Assembly: GCF_900111945.1 (NCBI RefSeq)
Contig: NZ_FOYO01000003.1
Span: 9,158 to 73,157, forward strand
Source of the DNA: Litoreibacter janthinus
GTDB taxonomy: Bacteria; Pseudomonadota; Alphaproteobacteria; Rhodobacterales; Rhodobacteraceae
Direction: 5' to 3'
Length of the DNA stretch: 64,000 nt
Shown here: one piece after another, positions 1 through 9,230 of the stretch
How the letters are laid out: every line of letters starts with the position of its first letter
How positions within the stretch are numbered: position 1 is the stretch's first letter
The notes under the pieces: model-generated
The model's database searches: none
Told to the model about the DNA's origin: nothing
The model's input: only the letters and a program-made list of their open reading frames with translations
Program-made: the position numbers and the translations under genes

Positions 1-1
1 G

Positions 2-3000
2 CGCACCAAACAGCCGATCAACGGTGTCATCCTCGCCTTCTCGGTCGAGGATATTATGAATGGCGACCCTGCCTCCCTGACGCGTCACGCGGAAGTGGTG
101 CGGGCGCGGTTGGCGGAAATCCACGAGACGCTGAAGATCGACTTCCCTGTCTATGTGCTGTTCACCAAGGCTGACCTTGTGGCCGGTTTCCGCGAGTACT
201 TCTCCAGCTTCAGCGCGTCGCGTCGCAAAAAGGTTTGGGGCACCACCTTCCAAACCAAGAGCCGCAGCGAACAAACCCACACCCAAGTTGGCGAAGAGTT
301 TGACGCCTTGGTCGCGCGGCTGTCGGACGAGGTTATGGACCGTCTGAGTGAAGAGCCGGATGGTGTGAACCGCATCGCGATCTTCGGACTTCCGGGTCAG
401 ATGGCAATGATGCGCGACAACATTGCGTCCTTCCTTGGCCAAGTGTTCGAGCCGACCCGCTACAAGACCAACGCGCTGTTGCGCGGTTTTTACTTTTCAT
501 CGGGCACCCAAGAGGGAACACCGATCGACCAAGTGCTGGGGGCCATGGGTCGCAGCTTTGGGGCAGACCCCGCGATGGCAGGCGGCTTTATGTCGGGCAA
601 AGGCAAAAGCTTCTTCCTGCATGACTTGCTGAAACAGGTCATTTTCCCTGAGCAAGGTTGGGTGACCTATGACCGCAAAGCGGTGAACCGTGCGACGGGC
701 CTGCGTTACGCGGGCTTTACGATTGTCGGATTGGCGACGCTGGGGTTGTTGGGCGCATGGGGCTATTCCTATTGGGCGAATACCTCGCTGGTGAGGTCGG
801 CTCAGGCGGCAATGTCGGACTACGAGTTGGCGGCGCGCGAGGAATTGTCGGAGGTCGTCGTGGACGACACCGACTTCCAGACGATCTCCGGCTATCTGCA
901 ATTGCTGCGGGACATGCCAACGGGCTACGCGTCGACGCAAGAGGTGCCGGAGCAAATCGACACGGATGGTGATGGCGAACTGGATGCAGTTGCCGCAGGC
1001 GGGGACGACGATCACGGCATCTTCGAGGGCTTCGGCCTGTCTCGCCGCGAGCAGTTGCAAACCGCATCACGGGCCTCCTATGCCGACGGCTTGGAGCGGA
1101 TGTTCCGCCCGCGTCTGGTTTTAAGACTGGAAGAGCAGCTGGCGCAGTTTGTCCAAACCAACGAGACACTTGCCATTTACGAAGGTCTGAAGGTCTACAA
1201 GTTGTTGGGTGGCGTGGCCCCTGCACCCGAAGATGATCTGGTCCGTGGCTGGTTCCGTGAGGACTTCAACAATCTTTACCCCGGACCTACGAACCGTGCG
1301 ACGCGCCAAGACCTAGAAGCGCATCTGCTTGCGATGCTGGAAATGGACGGCACCCGCGATGTGCGCGTTGATCTGGACAGCGAGCTGGTGGATGCGGGCG
1401 AACGCATCCTTGCCCGTATGTCTGTGGCCGATCAGGCCTATGCGCTGATCAAGGCCACATCGGAGTTCTCTGGCGTGCAAAGCTTCAACCTTGTGGACCG
1501 CGTCGGGCCGGATGCCTATCTGGTGTTCGAGACAGTGGACGGCTCCGATCTGGGGGAGTTGGGGATCGAAGCCCTCTACACCTATGACGGGTTCCAAGAC
1601 TTCTTCCTTGATCAGCTGAGCGAAGTCGCAGGCAAGCTGGACCGCGAACAATGGGTCATGGGCGACTACGCCGAGACCGCCAATGTGAACGCGCAGCTTA
1701 GCGGATTGGGCCGCGCGCTTCTGGCCAAATACCGCGAGGACTACCTATCGGCGTGGGAAGGCCTGTTGAACCAGTTGAAACTGGCCCCGATGTCCGCCGA
1801 CAAACCCGCCTATGCGTCCTTGGCCGCGGCGTCATCGCCAACAACATCTCCGTTGTTGAAACTGGTGGAGGCGGTCAGCCGCGAAACCAGACTGACGGTT
1901 GACCCGAACGAAGGCCTGGATTTTGCAGGCGCGGGCGCAGATGTTGCGGGGGCTGTGAACGGTCTGGCCAATTCCGAGGCGGGCGCACAGGCGGCGAACC
2001 AGATCCGTAACCGGATCATCAACCGCACAAATGGTCTGACACGGATCGGTCTGACCGCAGCCTTAGGTGGCAACAAATCGCAACGTCGCGCAGGTGTCGC
2101 GGGCACCGGTGGTGGCGAGGCGCAGGCGTTGATCCCCGGCGCTGCGATTGAGGCGCAGTTTGCTGAATGGCACGCTTTGCTGGAAGCAGGTTCCGCCGGA
2201 ACAGGGCGCCCGATTGATGCACTTCTGGGCAATCTGGGGCAGGTGCAACAGAACTTGGTAATTGCGGCAGGCTTCAACGCTACGCAAGCCGCAGCCCAGC
2301 TTCCGGTTCAGATCGGCATTCTGCGTTCGACCGCATCGCGTTTGCCAACGCCTTTGGCACGGATGGTCAACGAGGCCGTGGAAGATTTCGAAGGCGACGC
2401 CGCCAACACCACGATTGCGCAGCTCAACCAAGACCTGACAAACCAAGTGACCCGTGTGTGCAACGACATCGTCACGGGGCGTTATCCGTTCAACGGTCCG
2501 ACCTCGCGCCAAGTGCCGATGGCGCAGTTCGCGCGGGTCTTCGCGCCGGACGGGGTGATGGACCGCTTCTTCCTGCAACATCTGAGCCCTCATGCGGATC
2601 AATCGGGCGGGGATTGGAAATGGTCTTCTGAAAGTCAGCTCGGTGACCGGTTGAGCCTAGGAACGCTAAAGCAGTTCCAGCGTGCCGCACGGATCAAAGA
2701 CGCCTTCTTCCCGGCAGGCGGATCCAACCCTGAGTTGGAAGTGACTGTCAGCCAAGAGTCCGCACATGACCAAGTTCGCCAAGCAGTGCTGGAAGTGAAC
2801 GGGCAAGTCATCACCACCCGTCAGGTCGGCAACGTGCCGCAAACAGTCAAATGGCCGTCCGCCGGATCATCAACCACGCTGCAATTCCTGCCGGGATTGA
2901 ACGGGCGTCAAAGCTCCATGCAGTTTGACCAAGGACCGTGGGCGTTTATGCAGTTCATTCGCGCGGGCTCCCCACGTCAGCAGGGGGATGCGACGCAGGT

Positions 3001-3112
3001 GCGCTACACCATCGGCGGACGTTATGTGAGCTACTCGGTTCGGGTGAATGCACTCTATAACCCGTTCACGCTCCGCGAGTTGTCCGAGTTCAAATGCCCG
3101 CAAGGGCTGTGA
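2..3112 (+). CDS. tssM: TssM (IcmF/VasK) T6SS inner-membrane protein, 5'-truncated
   Basis: The reading frame is already open at position 2 (RTKQPINGVIL...), so the gene starts upstream of the window; about 1036 residues are visible. The first residues match the stretch after the NTPase P-loop of IcmF proteins. A transmembrane segment (IVGLATLGLLGAWGYSYW, around nt 718-777) separates the cytoplasmic part from the large periplasmic part, which carries the IcmF-related and C-terminal domains. TssM forms the T6SS membrane complex with TssL and TssJ and spans the periplasm. The stop lies 8 bp before tagF, so the two are probably cotranscribed. The Walker A region and N-terminal membrane helices cannot be assessed because they are outside the window. 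Confidence 0.93.
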   Translation, partial: RTKQPINGVILAFSVEDIMNGDPASLTRHAEVVRARLAEIHETLKIDFPVYVLFTKADLVAGFREYFSSFSASRRKKVWGTTFQTKSRSEQTHTQVGEEFDALVARLSDEVMDRLSEEPDGVNRIAIFGLPGQMAMMRDNIASFLGQVFEPTRYKTNALLRGFYFSSGTQEGTPIDQVLGAMGRSFGADPAMAGGFMSGKGKSFFLHDLLKQVIFPEQGWVTYDRKAVNRATGLRYAGFTIVGLATLGLLGAWGYSYWANTSLVRSAQAAMSDYELAAREELSEVVVDDTDFQTISGYLQLLRDMPTGYASTQEVPEQIDTDGDGELDAVAAGGDDDHGIFEGFGLSRREQLQTASRASYADGLERMFRPRLVLRLEEQLAQFVQTNETLAIYEGLKVYKLLGGVAPAPEDDLVRGWFREDFNNLYPGPTNRATRQDLEAHLLAMLEMDGTRDVRVDLDSELVDAGERILARMSVADQAYALIKATSEFSGVQSFNLVDRVGPDAYLVFETVDGSDLGELGIEALYTYDGFQDFFLDQLSEVAGKLDREQWVMGDYAETANVNAQLSGLGRALLAKYREDYLSAWEGLLNQLKLAPMSADKPAYASLAAASSPTTSPLLKLVEAVSRETRLTVDPNEGLDFAGAGADVAGAVNGLANSEAGAQAANQIRNRIINRTNGLTRIGLTAALGGNKSQRRAGVAGTGGGEAQALIPGAAIEAQFAEWHALLEAGSAGTGRPIDALLGNLGQVQQNLVIAAGFNATQAAAQLPVQIGILRSTASRLPTPLARMVNEAVEDFEGDAANTTIAQLNQDLTNQVTRVCNDIVTGRYPFNGPTSRQVPMAQFARVFAPDGVMDRFFLQHLSPHADQSGGDWKWSSESQLGDRLSLGTLKQFQRAARIKDAFFPAGGSNPELEVTVSQESAHDQVRQAVLEVNGQVITTRQVGNVPQTVKWPSAGSSTTLQFLPGLNGRQSSMQFDQGPWAFMQFIRAGSPRQQGDATQVRYTIGGRYVSYSVRVNALYNPFTLRELSEFKCPQGL

Positions 3113-3120
3113 TCTGACTG

Positions 3121-4119
3121 ATGGGCAAGACAGGCATCTTTGGCAAGCACCCCTCCTTCGGGGATTTCATTGGCGCGGGCATGTCCAAGCCGATGCAGGT
3201 CGCTTTGGAGGAGTGGATGGGCGCGGTCCTTCCGCGCGTTCGTGACAATCTTGGGGATGTCTGGCAGCCGTTCTATGACATCGCATTGCCATTGCGGTTC
3301 TGGCTAGGAGAGGGTGTCGTGCCCGCTGCGGTCGGCGGGCCTGTGGCGGGTGTCATGGTGTTCAGTCACGACAAGGTCGGACGCCGTTTCCCGTTGATTG
3401 CGCTCGTCGAAGGCGCGCAAATGCCGCCCCCTACGCTTGTTCCTGAGCAGCGGTGGTACGAGGCCTTGCAGACCCTGATGCTGGAGCATGACACGCCGCA
3501 AACCGCTGCGGAACTGGCTGAGATGCTGAACCTTCCCACCGCCGCCTTACCTGATCCGTTTGAAGGCGGGGAGGCTGGATTTTGGGCCGTTCACCACGCT
3601 GGTGCAGTTGAAGCGATGATGGCCAATGTCGCGGCCACAGACCATCGGCGGGCCGTGGCGCGGCGCAGCTATTGGTGGAGTGCGGGTGACCCATCCCGCA
3701 CGGCGACGTTTCACGCGACCGAAGGCTGGCCCGATGCGGCGGTGTTCCAATGGCTTCTGGCGGGCAACGCCGCAGACGAGCCAGCGCCCGAACCCGAACC
3801 AACTCCCGCGCCAATTCCAGAAGAGGTAGCGGCGCTTGAAGACGTACCGGAGCCTGATGAAGTATTCGACAGCGCCGTTGCGGAGGCGCAGGGCGAGTTT
3901 GAGGGGGAGCCGTCGATCGTCCCAACCTCTGATCCGTGGTGGTCGGGGGAGGGAGCGCGCCCTGTCCCGAAAGCTCTTTATGAGCCAGTGATAGAAGAGA
4001 CCGAAGAAGACGGCCCGCAATCTCCGTTCAGTGACGGGGGCAACCGGGTAGACGTAATCGAGGCTGAGCATGCGGAAGAGGCAAAGGACGCCTTGGCAGA
4101 CGAGGCGGAAAAAGACTAG
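3121..4119 (+). CDS. tagF: TagF, T6SS-associated post-translational regulator
   Basis: A 332-aa protein whose N-terminal half (GKTGIFGKHPSFGDFIGAG, then WLGEGVVPAAVGGPVAGVM) matches the TagF/ImpM family. TagF proteins hold T6SS assembly back and act alongside the PpkA/PppA/Fha threonine-phosphorylation pathway, although some work independently of the kinase. The family domain ends near residue 215. It is followed by an acidic proline/glutamate-rich tail of about 110 residues (EPEPTPAPIPEE and similar), probably disordered. It lies 8 bp after tssM and upstream of the phosphatase and kinase genes, the usual company of TagF. The start at 3121 is the first ATG after the tssM stop. Confidence 0.9.
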   Translation: MGKTGIFGKHPSFGDFIGAGMSKPMQVALEEWMGAVLPRVRDNLGDVWQPFYDIALPLRFWLGEGVVPAAVGGPVAGVMVFSHDKVGRRFPLIALVEGAQMPPPTLVPEQRWYEALQTLMLEHDTPQTAAELAEMLNLPTAALPDPFEGGEAGFWAVHHAGAVEAMMANVAATDHRRAVARRSYWWSAGDPSRTATFHATEGWPDAAVFQWLLAGNAADEPAPEPEPTPAPIPEEVAALEDVPEPDEVFDSAVAEAQGEFEGEPSIVPTSDPWWSGEGARPVPKALYEPVIEETEEDGPQSPFSDGGNRVDVIEAEHAEEAKDALADEAEKD

Positions 4120-4144
4120 GCTGTTCAAATACTAGCATGCCCCG

Positions 4145-4177
4145 GCCCTGGGGGACGCCGCAGCACCGGCGCAGGGC
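4145..4177. repeat. nested inverted repeat in the tagF-pppA gap
   Basis: GCCCTG (4145-4150) pairs with CAGGGC (4172-4177), and inside it CGCCG (4156-4160) pairs with CGGCG (4167-4171). The resulting stem-loop has no following T-run, so it is not a standard terminator. It could be an mRNA processing or attenuation structure separating tssM-tagF from pppA-ppkA. Function is not shown by the sequence. Confidence 0.35.
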
Positions 4178-4222
4178 AAGGGGCCGCATTTTGCGAGCAC
4201 CGCATTTTAAGCAGGAGTCGTC

Positions 4223-5005
4223 ATGGGGACGGGCCAATTTATCTTCGAGACAGGCGCAGGCAGCGACACCGGCGTCGTGCGTGACCATAACGAGGACAGT
4301 TATCTGTCTAAGCCCGAAAGCGGGGTTTGGGTGGTCGCCGACGGCATGGGTGGCCACGAGGCCGGTGACTTCGCGTCGCAAGCGATTGTCGAGCGGATAT
4401 CATCGATTGGTCGCCCTGCATCTGCCCCCGATCTGCAAGCGCGTTTTATGGAGCGCCTTACCCGTGCCCATGATGTGATCGTCGAGCAATCGCAAGCCCT
4501 TGGTGGCGCGACGATTGGCGCAACGCTGGTGGCGCTTCTGGTGCACGAGGATTTGTTTGCCTGCATCTGGTCCGGCGACAGCCGTATCTATCTTTTGCGC
4601 GACGGTGAGTATCGTCAGGTCACGATTGATCATACCGAGGTGCAGGAGCTTCTAAACTCTGGCGCGATCAATGCCGAACAGGCCGAGCACTGGCCGCGCA
4701 AGAATGTCATCACGCGCGCGATTGGAGTGTCGAGCCGGCCCAATACTGACGAGACGTTTGGCAGCCTGCAGGCGGGCGACACTTTCTTGCTGTGCTCGGA
4801 CGGGTTGACGGAACATGTAGAGGATCAAGAGATGGCCAGCGTTTTGGCCAGCCACGAGCCGCAAGCCGCCTGTGACGCCCTGATACAAACCACATTGTCA
4901 CGTGGCGCACGCGACAATGTCACGGTAATCGTTGTCCGGTGTAGTGCCCGCCAGCAGGAGCCTGCGGTCGCGAGTGACCCGCTGGACTGGACCCAAGGAT
5001 TTTAA
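4223..5005 (+). CDS. pppA: PppA, PP2C-type Ser/Thr phosphatase of the T6SS
   Basis: This 260-aa protein carries the full set of PP2C metal-binding motifs: RDHNEDSY near residue 17, ADGMGGHEAG near 38, SGDSRIYLLRDG near 117, CSDGLTEHV near 192 and RDNVTVIVV near 227. PppA removes phosphate from the FHA protein (or other targets) phosphorylated by PpkA, and so turns T6SS assembly off. The start is preceded by a purine-rich ribosome site (GCAGGAG). The kinase gene starts only 6 bp after the stop, which fits a kinase/phosphatase pair made together. A 103-bp gap with a possible hairpin separates it from tagF. Confidence 0.92.
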   Translation: MGTGQFIFETGAGSDTGVVRDHNEDSYLSKPESGVWVVADGMGGHEAGDFASQAIVERISSIGRPASAPDLQARFMERLTRAHDVIVEQSQALGGATIGATLVALLVHEDLFACIWSGDSRIYLLRDGEYRQVTIDHTEVQELLNSGAINAEQAEHWPRKNVITRAIGVSSRPNTDETFGSLQAGDTFLLCSDGLTEHVEDQEMASVLASHEPQAACDALIQTTLSRGARDNVTVIVVRCSARQQEPAVASDPLDWTQGF

Positions 5006-5011
5006 GCGCGG

Positions 5012-7408
5012 ATGAGTATCGACGACATCCCTGACGAACCGGACACCCCCGAAGGCGCAAACACGCCCGAGGCGGAGGGGAGCGGCGACGCGCCTAAAAA
5101 GGCGTCGGCGGGTAAGAAGCGTGCGAAACCGGCCAGCCCTGACAGAACCGAAATTGCGCCGTCCGCGGTGGAGCCGAAGCCAGTGCAGGAAGCCGAAGGC
5201 TTTGAGGATGCGGTGCCACCGAAACCGGTTGAGGAAGCCCCAGTCAAAAGCGGCGATGGTGGCGGGACGCCATCCACTGCTGTGCCCGTGGGCACCCGCA
5301 TTAACAACAACTACGAGATCGAGGAACTCGTCTCTGCCGGGGGCATGGGCGAAGTTTATCGCGGTGTGAACTACCACACGGGCGATCAGGTCGCGATCAA
5401 GATCGTGCTACCTGCGTTGGCGCATGACGAGAAGATCATCACTCTGTTCCGCCGCGAAGCCCGCATTCTTGGCAAGCTGTATGACGAGGCCATCGTCCGC
5501 TACCTCAACTTCGTTAAGGACGAAGATCTGGGGCGCTTCTGCCTGATCATGGAATTCGTCGATGGCATCCCGCTGTCCGACATGATGGAGCAAACCGGCG
5601 CCTTGTCTCTGGACGACGTGAAGTTGCTGATCCGGCGGCTTGCGACGGGCCTGAACCGGGCGCACGAGCTTGAGATCACCCACCGTGACCTGAGCCCGGA
5701 CAACGTGATCGTCGAGGGCGGCAAGCTCAACCATGCGAAGCTCATTGACTTCGGCATCGCGAAATCGACCAAGATCACCGAAGGCACGTTGCACGGGCAG
5801 TTTGCGGGCAAGTTCAACTTCGTCTCGCCCGAGCAGTTGGGCCATTTCGATGGCGTGGTTGACGCGCGCTCCGACATTTACTCCTTGGGGTTGATGGCGG
5901 CAGGGGCTGCTTTGGGCAAAGCGTTGCCCATGGGTGCGTCCATCGTGGATGCAGTGCAGTCGCGCGCCGGTATCCCGGACCTGTCCGCGGTCTATCCAGA
6001 ATTGCAACCGGTGCTTTCCTACATGCTGGAGCCGAACCCCGCAAACCGGCCGAGCACCATGGCCGAGGTCGCGCGGATGGTCGATGATCCGACGTTGGTG
6101 CCTGCGCAATACCGTCTTGATGGTGCCGATGTTCCGGCGGTCGACGCGGATCCGGCGATGGGCCGCACCGTCATCAGTCCGATGATTTCCAGCCCGCCGC
6201 AGATGCAAACTGGCGTGCCGGCCGGTGTGGCGCCTGTGACCTCGGCGGTGCCCTATTCAGCTGATAGCACAGGCGTGGCCTCGACGGGGGCGGGGCTGAG
6301 TCTGCCGCCCGATCCGTCGATGATGGGTCAGCAAACCGGTGCGCCGACGGCCGAGAGCCCGTTCGGGGCCGCGCCAATGACATCGGCGCCCACTCCGCAG
6401 TCTGCACCGGAACCGGAAGCAGCCGTTGCGAAAAGCGGCGGTAGCGGCAAACTCATAGGCTTGGGTCTCGCCGCGTTGGTCGTGGGTGGTGTTGGTGTGG
6501 CAGCAGTTATGGGCCTTGGTCCATTCGGTGGCGGCGATGACCTGCCTGCGGGTGGAGAGCAAGTTGCGGTGGCGACCCCTGATCCAACGCCGGTGCCGAC
6601 ACCCGACCCCGACCCTACGCCCGACCCTACGCCCGATCCTGTACCTGAACCTGACCCCGATCTCGCGCCGGTGACGCCTGATCCAATTCCCGAACCCGAC
6701 CCCGTGCCGGATCCAGTACCGACACCCGACCCGCAACCTGATCCGACCCCTATCCCGGTCGCGCCTGATCTGGCGCTCGGTGAAATCGGCACGCAACTGG
6801 CTTGGTTGAAAGACTACATCACCGACGATTGCGTATATCAGGCGATCCGCTCCACCGACGGGGACAGCGTTTCGATCGAAGGTTTCGCGACGTCGCCCGC
6901 CCCGTTTGAAGTGTTGCTAAAAGACTTCGAGGCGGCCCACGGTGTTGAGCCTGACATCGGCGTGCGCATTGTGCGCGACAGCCAGTGCCCTGTTCTTGAT
7001 TTCGTCACGCGACTTGGCCGCTCTGGTGCCTCTTCCCCTGTGTTGGAGTTGGACACTGATGTGCTGAAAAGCGGTGACACGCTGAGCGGTAAATTGACTG
7101 GCGTGTTAGGGCGTCCAGTCTATCTGTTCCTTGTCTCGGCGAAAGGCGGCGCGTTCAATCTAACGTCGCTGCTGCAGCCAGAGCCGGACGGATCGCAATC
7201 CTTCAGGTTCGGCATGAACAGCTCTGGCGAGGACGGCAGCGTGCCACAGATGATCGTAGCCGTGACCACCCGCTCCCGTCTGGTGACGGCCAATGCGGCG
7301 CGAAACGGGGCTGATGTTGCGGCGTTGATGCCGATCATCGAGACGGAAATTCAAACCAGCGGGTCCGACGCCGCAGCGTCGGTTCAGTATTTCCGCTTGG
7401 ACAATTAG
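5012..7408 (+). CDS. ppkA: PpkA, transmembrane Ser/Thr kinase with a periplasmic Cys-pair domain
   Basis: This 798-aa kinase starts with a charged disordered stretch (1-90). The kinase domain follows (about 93-355), with the glycine loop SAGGMGEVYRG, VAIK lysine K130, HRDLSPDN (D226, N231) and DFG (D246). Ser replaces the usual Lys after HRDL, a variant I recall from related proteobacterial kinases. A spacer leads to one transmembrane helix (about 478-502), a Pro/Asp-rich rod of PDPTP-type repeats (about 520-590) and a C-terminal domain (about 595-798). That domain should be periplasmic and holds C607 and C659. It is colinear with the C-terminus of the convergent TonB-like protein, whose stop codon overlaps this one. 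PpkA of other T6SS phosphorylates Fha to trigger assembly; here the outer domain is probably the sensor. Confidence 0.92.
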   Translation: MSIDDIPDEPDTPEGANTPEAEGSGDAPKKASAGKKRAKPASPDRTEIAPSAVEPKPVQEAEGFEDAVPPKPVEEAPVKSGDGGGTPSTAVPVGTRINNNYEIEELVSAGGMGEVYRGVNYHTGDQVAIKIVLPALAHDEKIITLFRREARILGKLYDEAIVRYLNFVKDEDLGRFCLIMEFVDGIPLSDMMEQTGALSLDDVKLLIRRLATGLNRAHELEITHRDLSPDNVIVEGGKLNHAKLIDFGIAKSTKITEGTLHGQFAGKFNFVSPEQLGHFDGVVDARSDIYSLGLMAAGAALGKALPMGASIVDAVQSRAGIPDLSAVYPELQPVLSYMLEPNPANRPSTMAEVARMVDDPTLVPAQYRLDGADVPAVDADPAMGRTVISPMISSPPQMQTGVPAGVAPVTSAVPYSADSTGVASTGAGLSLPPDPSMMGQQTGAPTAESPFGAAPMTSAPTPQSAPEPEAAVAKSGGSGKLIGLGLAALVVGGVGVAAVMGLGPFGGGDDLPAGGEQVAVATPDPTPVPTPDPDPTPDPTPDPVPEPDPDLAPVTPDPIPEPDPVPDPVPTPDPQPDPTPIPVAPDLALGEIGTQLAWLKDYITDDCVYQAIRSTDGDSVSIEGFATSPAPFEVLLKDFEAAHGVEPDIGVRIVRDSQCPVLDFVTRLGRSGASSPVLELDTDVLKSGDTLSGKLTGVLGRPVYLFLVSAKGGAFNLTSLLQPEPDGSQSFRFGMNSSGEDGSVPQMIVAVTTRSRLVTANAARNGADVAALMPIIETEIQTSGSDAAASVQYFRLDN

Positions 7409-8808
7409 CGCACAGAGAAGGCGACAAGCGCCACATCTTCGCCGCCGCCTTGCAACAAAATCTCGACAGCCAAACGCTGGAAAAAGTCTGCCGCGGGCTG
7501 GCCGGATATAGTTTGCAAGGTCTTCAAACGCGACCGTGTGGAGAGGGCCATCAGCAATTGCTGGGTTTCGACAGGCGAGCCTTTCAGCGTCATCGGGATG
7601 TCAAACCCGGCGTAGCCCGGGCGGAACTTCAGAAAGCTGCCCAGATCTTGCACGACGCCTTCGTCATCAATCAACAGCAGCGACACGAACCCGCCGGAGG
7701 TGTTCCCCAGCTTTCCAGACAGTGTTTCCCCGCTCGGGATGTCACGCGTGGCGATATCGAAATACAACTGGAACTCGGGATAACGGGCAGCTTTGGTGAC
7801 AAAAGGCAGGGCCTGACACTGCGCGTCGCTCACTGGCTTCATCACGGTGCCCGGCAGCGTTCCCGTTTCGACTTCCAAGGCCTGCCGGAAACGGCCGAGA
7901 TCCGCGCGGCTGTTGGCGAATGTCTCAAACCTGAAGGCCCCGTCCTCGGCCAGAACTGGCAAGGCTGCGAAACAGGGTCCGCCATCAAAGCTGCGTAGAA
8001 AATCGAGAACGGTGTCGTAGGTTTCCTTTGCCTCTTCGGTCGTCTGTTCTGGCGCATTGGCCGAAGCAACGCCTGCTTGATCTTCCTCAAGATCGGAGGG
8101 GGGCGGGGGAAGTGACGTTGCGAGTTCCGGCAACGGCGCAGGGGGCTGTGGAATGGCGGGCGGCGGTGCCGGTTCAGCCGTGGGGGAGGCTTCTTCGACG
8201 CCTGTTATCGTTGGCGCGTCCAACGTCGCGACCTCCACTGCCTCGTCGTTTTGCACGACGTCGACTTGGACACTTTGGATGGCCTGTTGCGGGGCGGCGG
8301 GGGCAGGTGCGACGCCCGGCTGAGACAGCACTGGCGCTTGCGTCGCGGCGACCGGAGCGACAGGCGCTGCTGTTGCGACTGGAGAGCTGGTGGCGGGGGC
8401 TTGCGAGGTGGCAGTGATTTCCGCTGACGGCGGCGCGGTAGTGGGTGCAGCAAGAGTTTCAACCGTTTCCACGGCAGATGTCGTCGCAACCGCGGCCGAT
8501 AGAGTTTGCGACACTGCCGGACTTGGTTGCAGGCTTTCGACTGTCAATTGCTCGGGTGCTGCGGGCGCTACGGGTGTCGCCTCCAGCAGCGGCGGCGGCG
8601 GGGATTCTGTTCCAGCCACTTGGAGGGCCGTGGCAATGATCTTGGTCTCTGGGCGCACATCGTCGGGGATGGCGATTTGGGCCTGATAGGCGGCAAGGCC
8701 GAGGTGCAGCAAACCTAAATGTGCGGCCAGAGCCACCCCCGCCATGGCGAGCCAGAGGAGCGGATTACCATCTTGGCGTTCCCATATTTCGACACCGCTT
8801 ATGCTCAT
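7405..8808 (-). CDS. TonB-like anchored protein sharing the PpkA periplasmic domain
   Basis: A 467-aa protein with a short cytoplasmic N-terminus, one transmembrane helix (about 15-42), a long Ala/Pro-rich linker (about 65-260) and a C-terminal domain (about 262-467). The overall shape, and the ExbD/ExbB-like genes upstream in the same operon, resemble TonB or TolA. However, the C-terminus is not a TonB domain. It is homologous to the PpkA C-terminus: C279 and C331 are 52 residues apart as in PpkA (C607, C659), the SGETLSGKL motif follows 28 residues later in both, and a TRSRL motif follows at nearly equal distance. The start overlaps the end of the ExbD-like gene by 4 bp. It probably transmits motor motion or senses the envelope for the T6SS; this is inferred. 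Confidence 0.75.
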   Translation of the reverse strand: MSISGVEIWERQDGNPLLWLAMAGVALAAHLGLLHLGLAAYQAQIAIPDDVRPETKIIATALQVAGTESPPPPLLEATPVAPAAPEQLTVESLQPSPAVSQTLSAAVATTSAVETVETLAAPTTAPPSAEITATSQAPATSSPVATAAPVAPVAATQAPVLSQPGVAPAPAAPQQAIQSVQVDVVQNDEAVEVATLDAPTITGVEEASPTAEPAPPPAIPQPPAPLPELATSLPPPPSDLEEDQAGVASANAPEQTTEEAKETYDTVLDFLRSFDGGPCFAALPVLAEDGAFRFETFANSRADLGRFRQALEVETGTLPGTVMKPVSDAQCQALPFVTKAARYPEFQLYFDIATRDIPSGETLSGKLGNTSGGFVSLLLIDDEGVVQDLGSFLKFRPGYAGFDIPMTLKGSPVETQQLLMALSTRSRLKTLQTISGQPAADFFQRLAVEILLQGGGEDVALVAFSVR

Positions 8809-9230
8809 GAGTCTGGCTTGAATTGGCGCAGCGTGACGAGCTTGATCTCGATGCCCCGCAAATCGGGCCTTTGGATGAGCGAGACCAGAGCCCCAGCTGG
8901 CACATCGCGATCTGCGAGTATGTGCAGACGCGGGGTTGTTTCGTTGAGCAACGGCGTCAGGGTCGCCAGCAATGTGTCAGGTGACACGGCATCACCGTTC
9001 AGTTGCAACTTATCATCGACATCCATCAACAGCAGCGGGCGGGGCAGGCGGTCCAAAGGAAGGTCTGACGTTTCGGCAAGATCAACCGACAACTCTTCGG
9101 TTTCGACCAATGAGCCGGACACGAGGAAAAAGAAGATCAAAAGCAGCACGATGTTCACTGTTGTCAGCGAGAAGTCGAGCGGCAGCTTGCGCGTGGCTTT
9201 CGGCAGGGTGTTGCGCTTTTCCGGGGTCAT
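8805..9230 (-). CDS. ExbD/TolR-like protein 1
   Basis: A 141-aa protein with a short basic N-terminus (PEKRNTLPKATRKLPLDF), one hydrophobic helix (about 22-42, TTVNIVLLLIFFFLVSGSL) and a periplasmic remainder, the layout of ExbD/TolR subunits. Family members usually carry an essential Asp in the helix (PLIDVMLVLLIFFM); here the equivalent position reads TTVNIVLLL with Asn, so proton coupling may depend on the partner subunit. Both ends overlap their neighbours by 4 bp (ATGA-type), indicating translational coupling with the second ExbD-like gene and the TonB-like gene. Assignment rests on topology and context more than on strong motifs. Confidence 0.7.
   Translation of the reverse strand: MTPEKRNTLPKATRKLPLDFSLTTVNIVLLLIFFFLVSGSLVETEELSVDLAETSDLPLDRLPRPLLLMDVDDKLQLNGDAVSPDTLLATLTPLLNETTPRLHILADRDVPAGALVSLIQRPDLRGIEIKLVTLRQFKPDS

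Noticed and set aside
5681..5704. PpkA as an inactive kinase because HRDLK is HRDLS
   Set aside because: All other catalytic residues are present, and I recall this Ser variant from related proteobacterial kinases, so inactivity is not supported.
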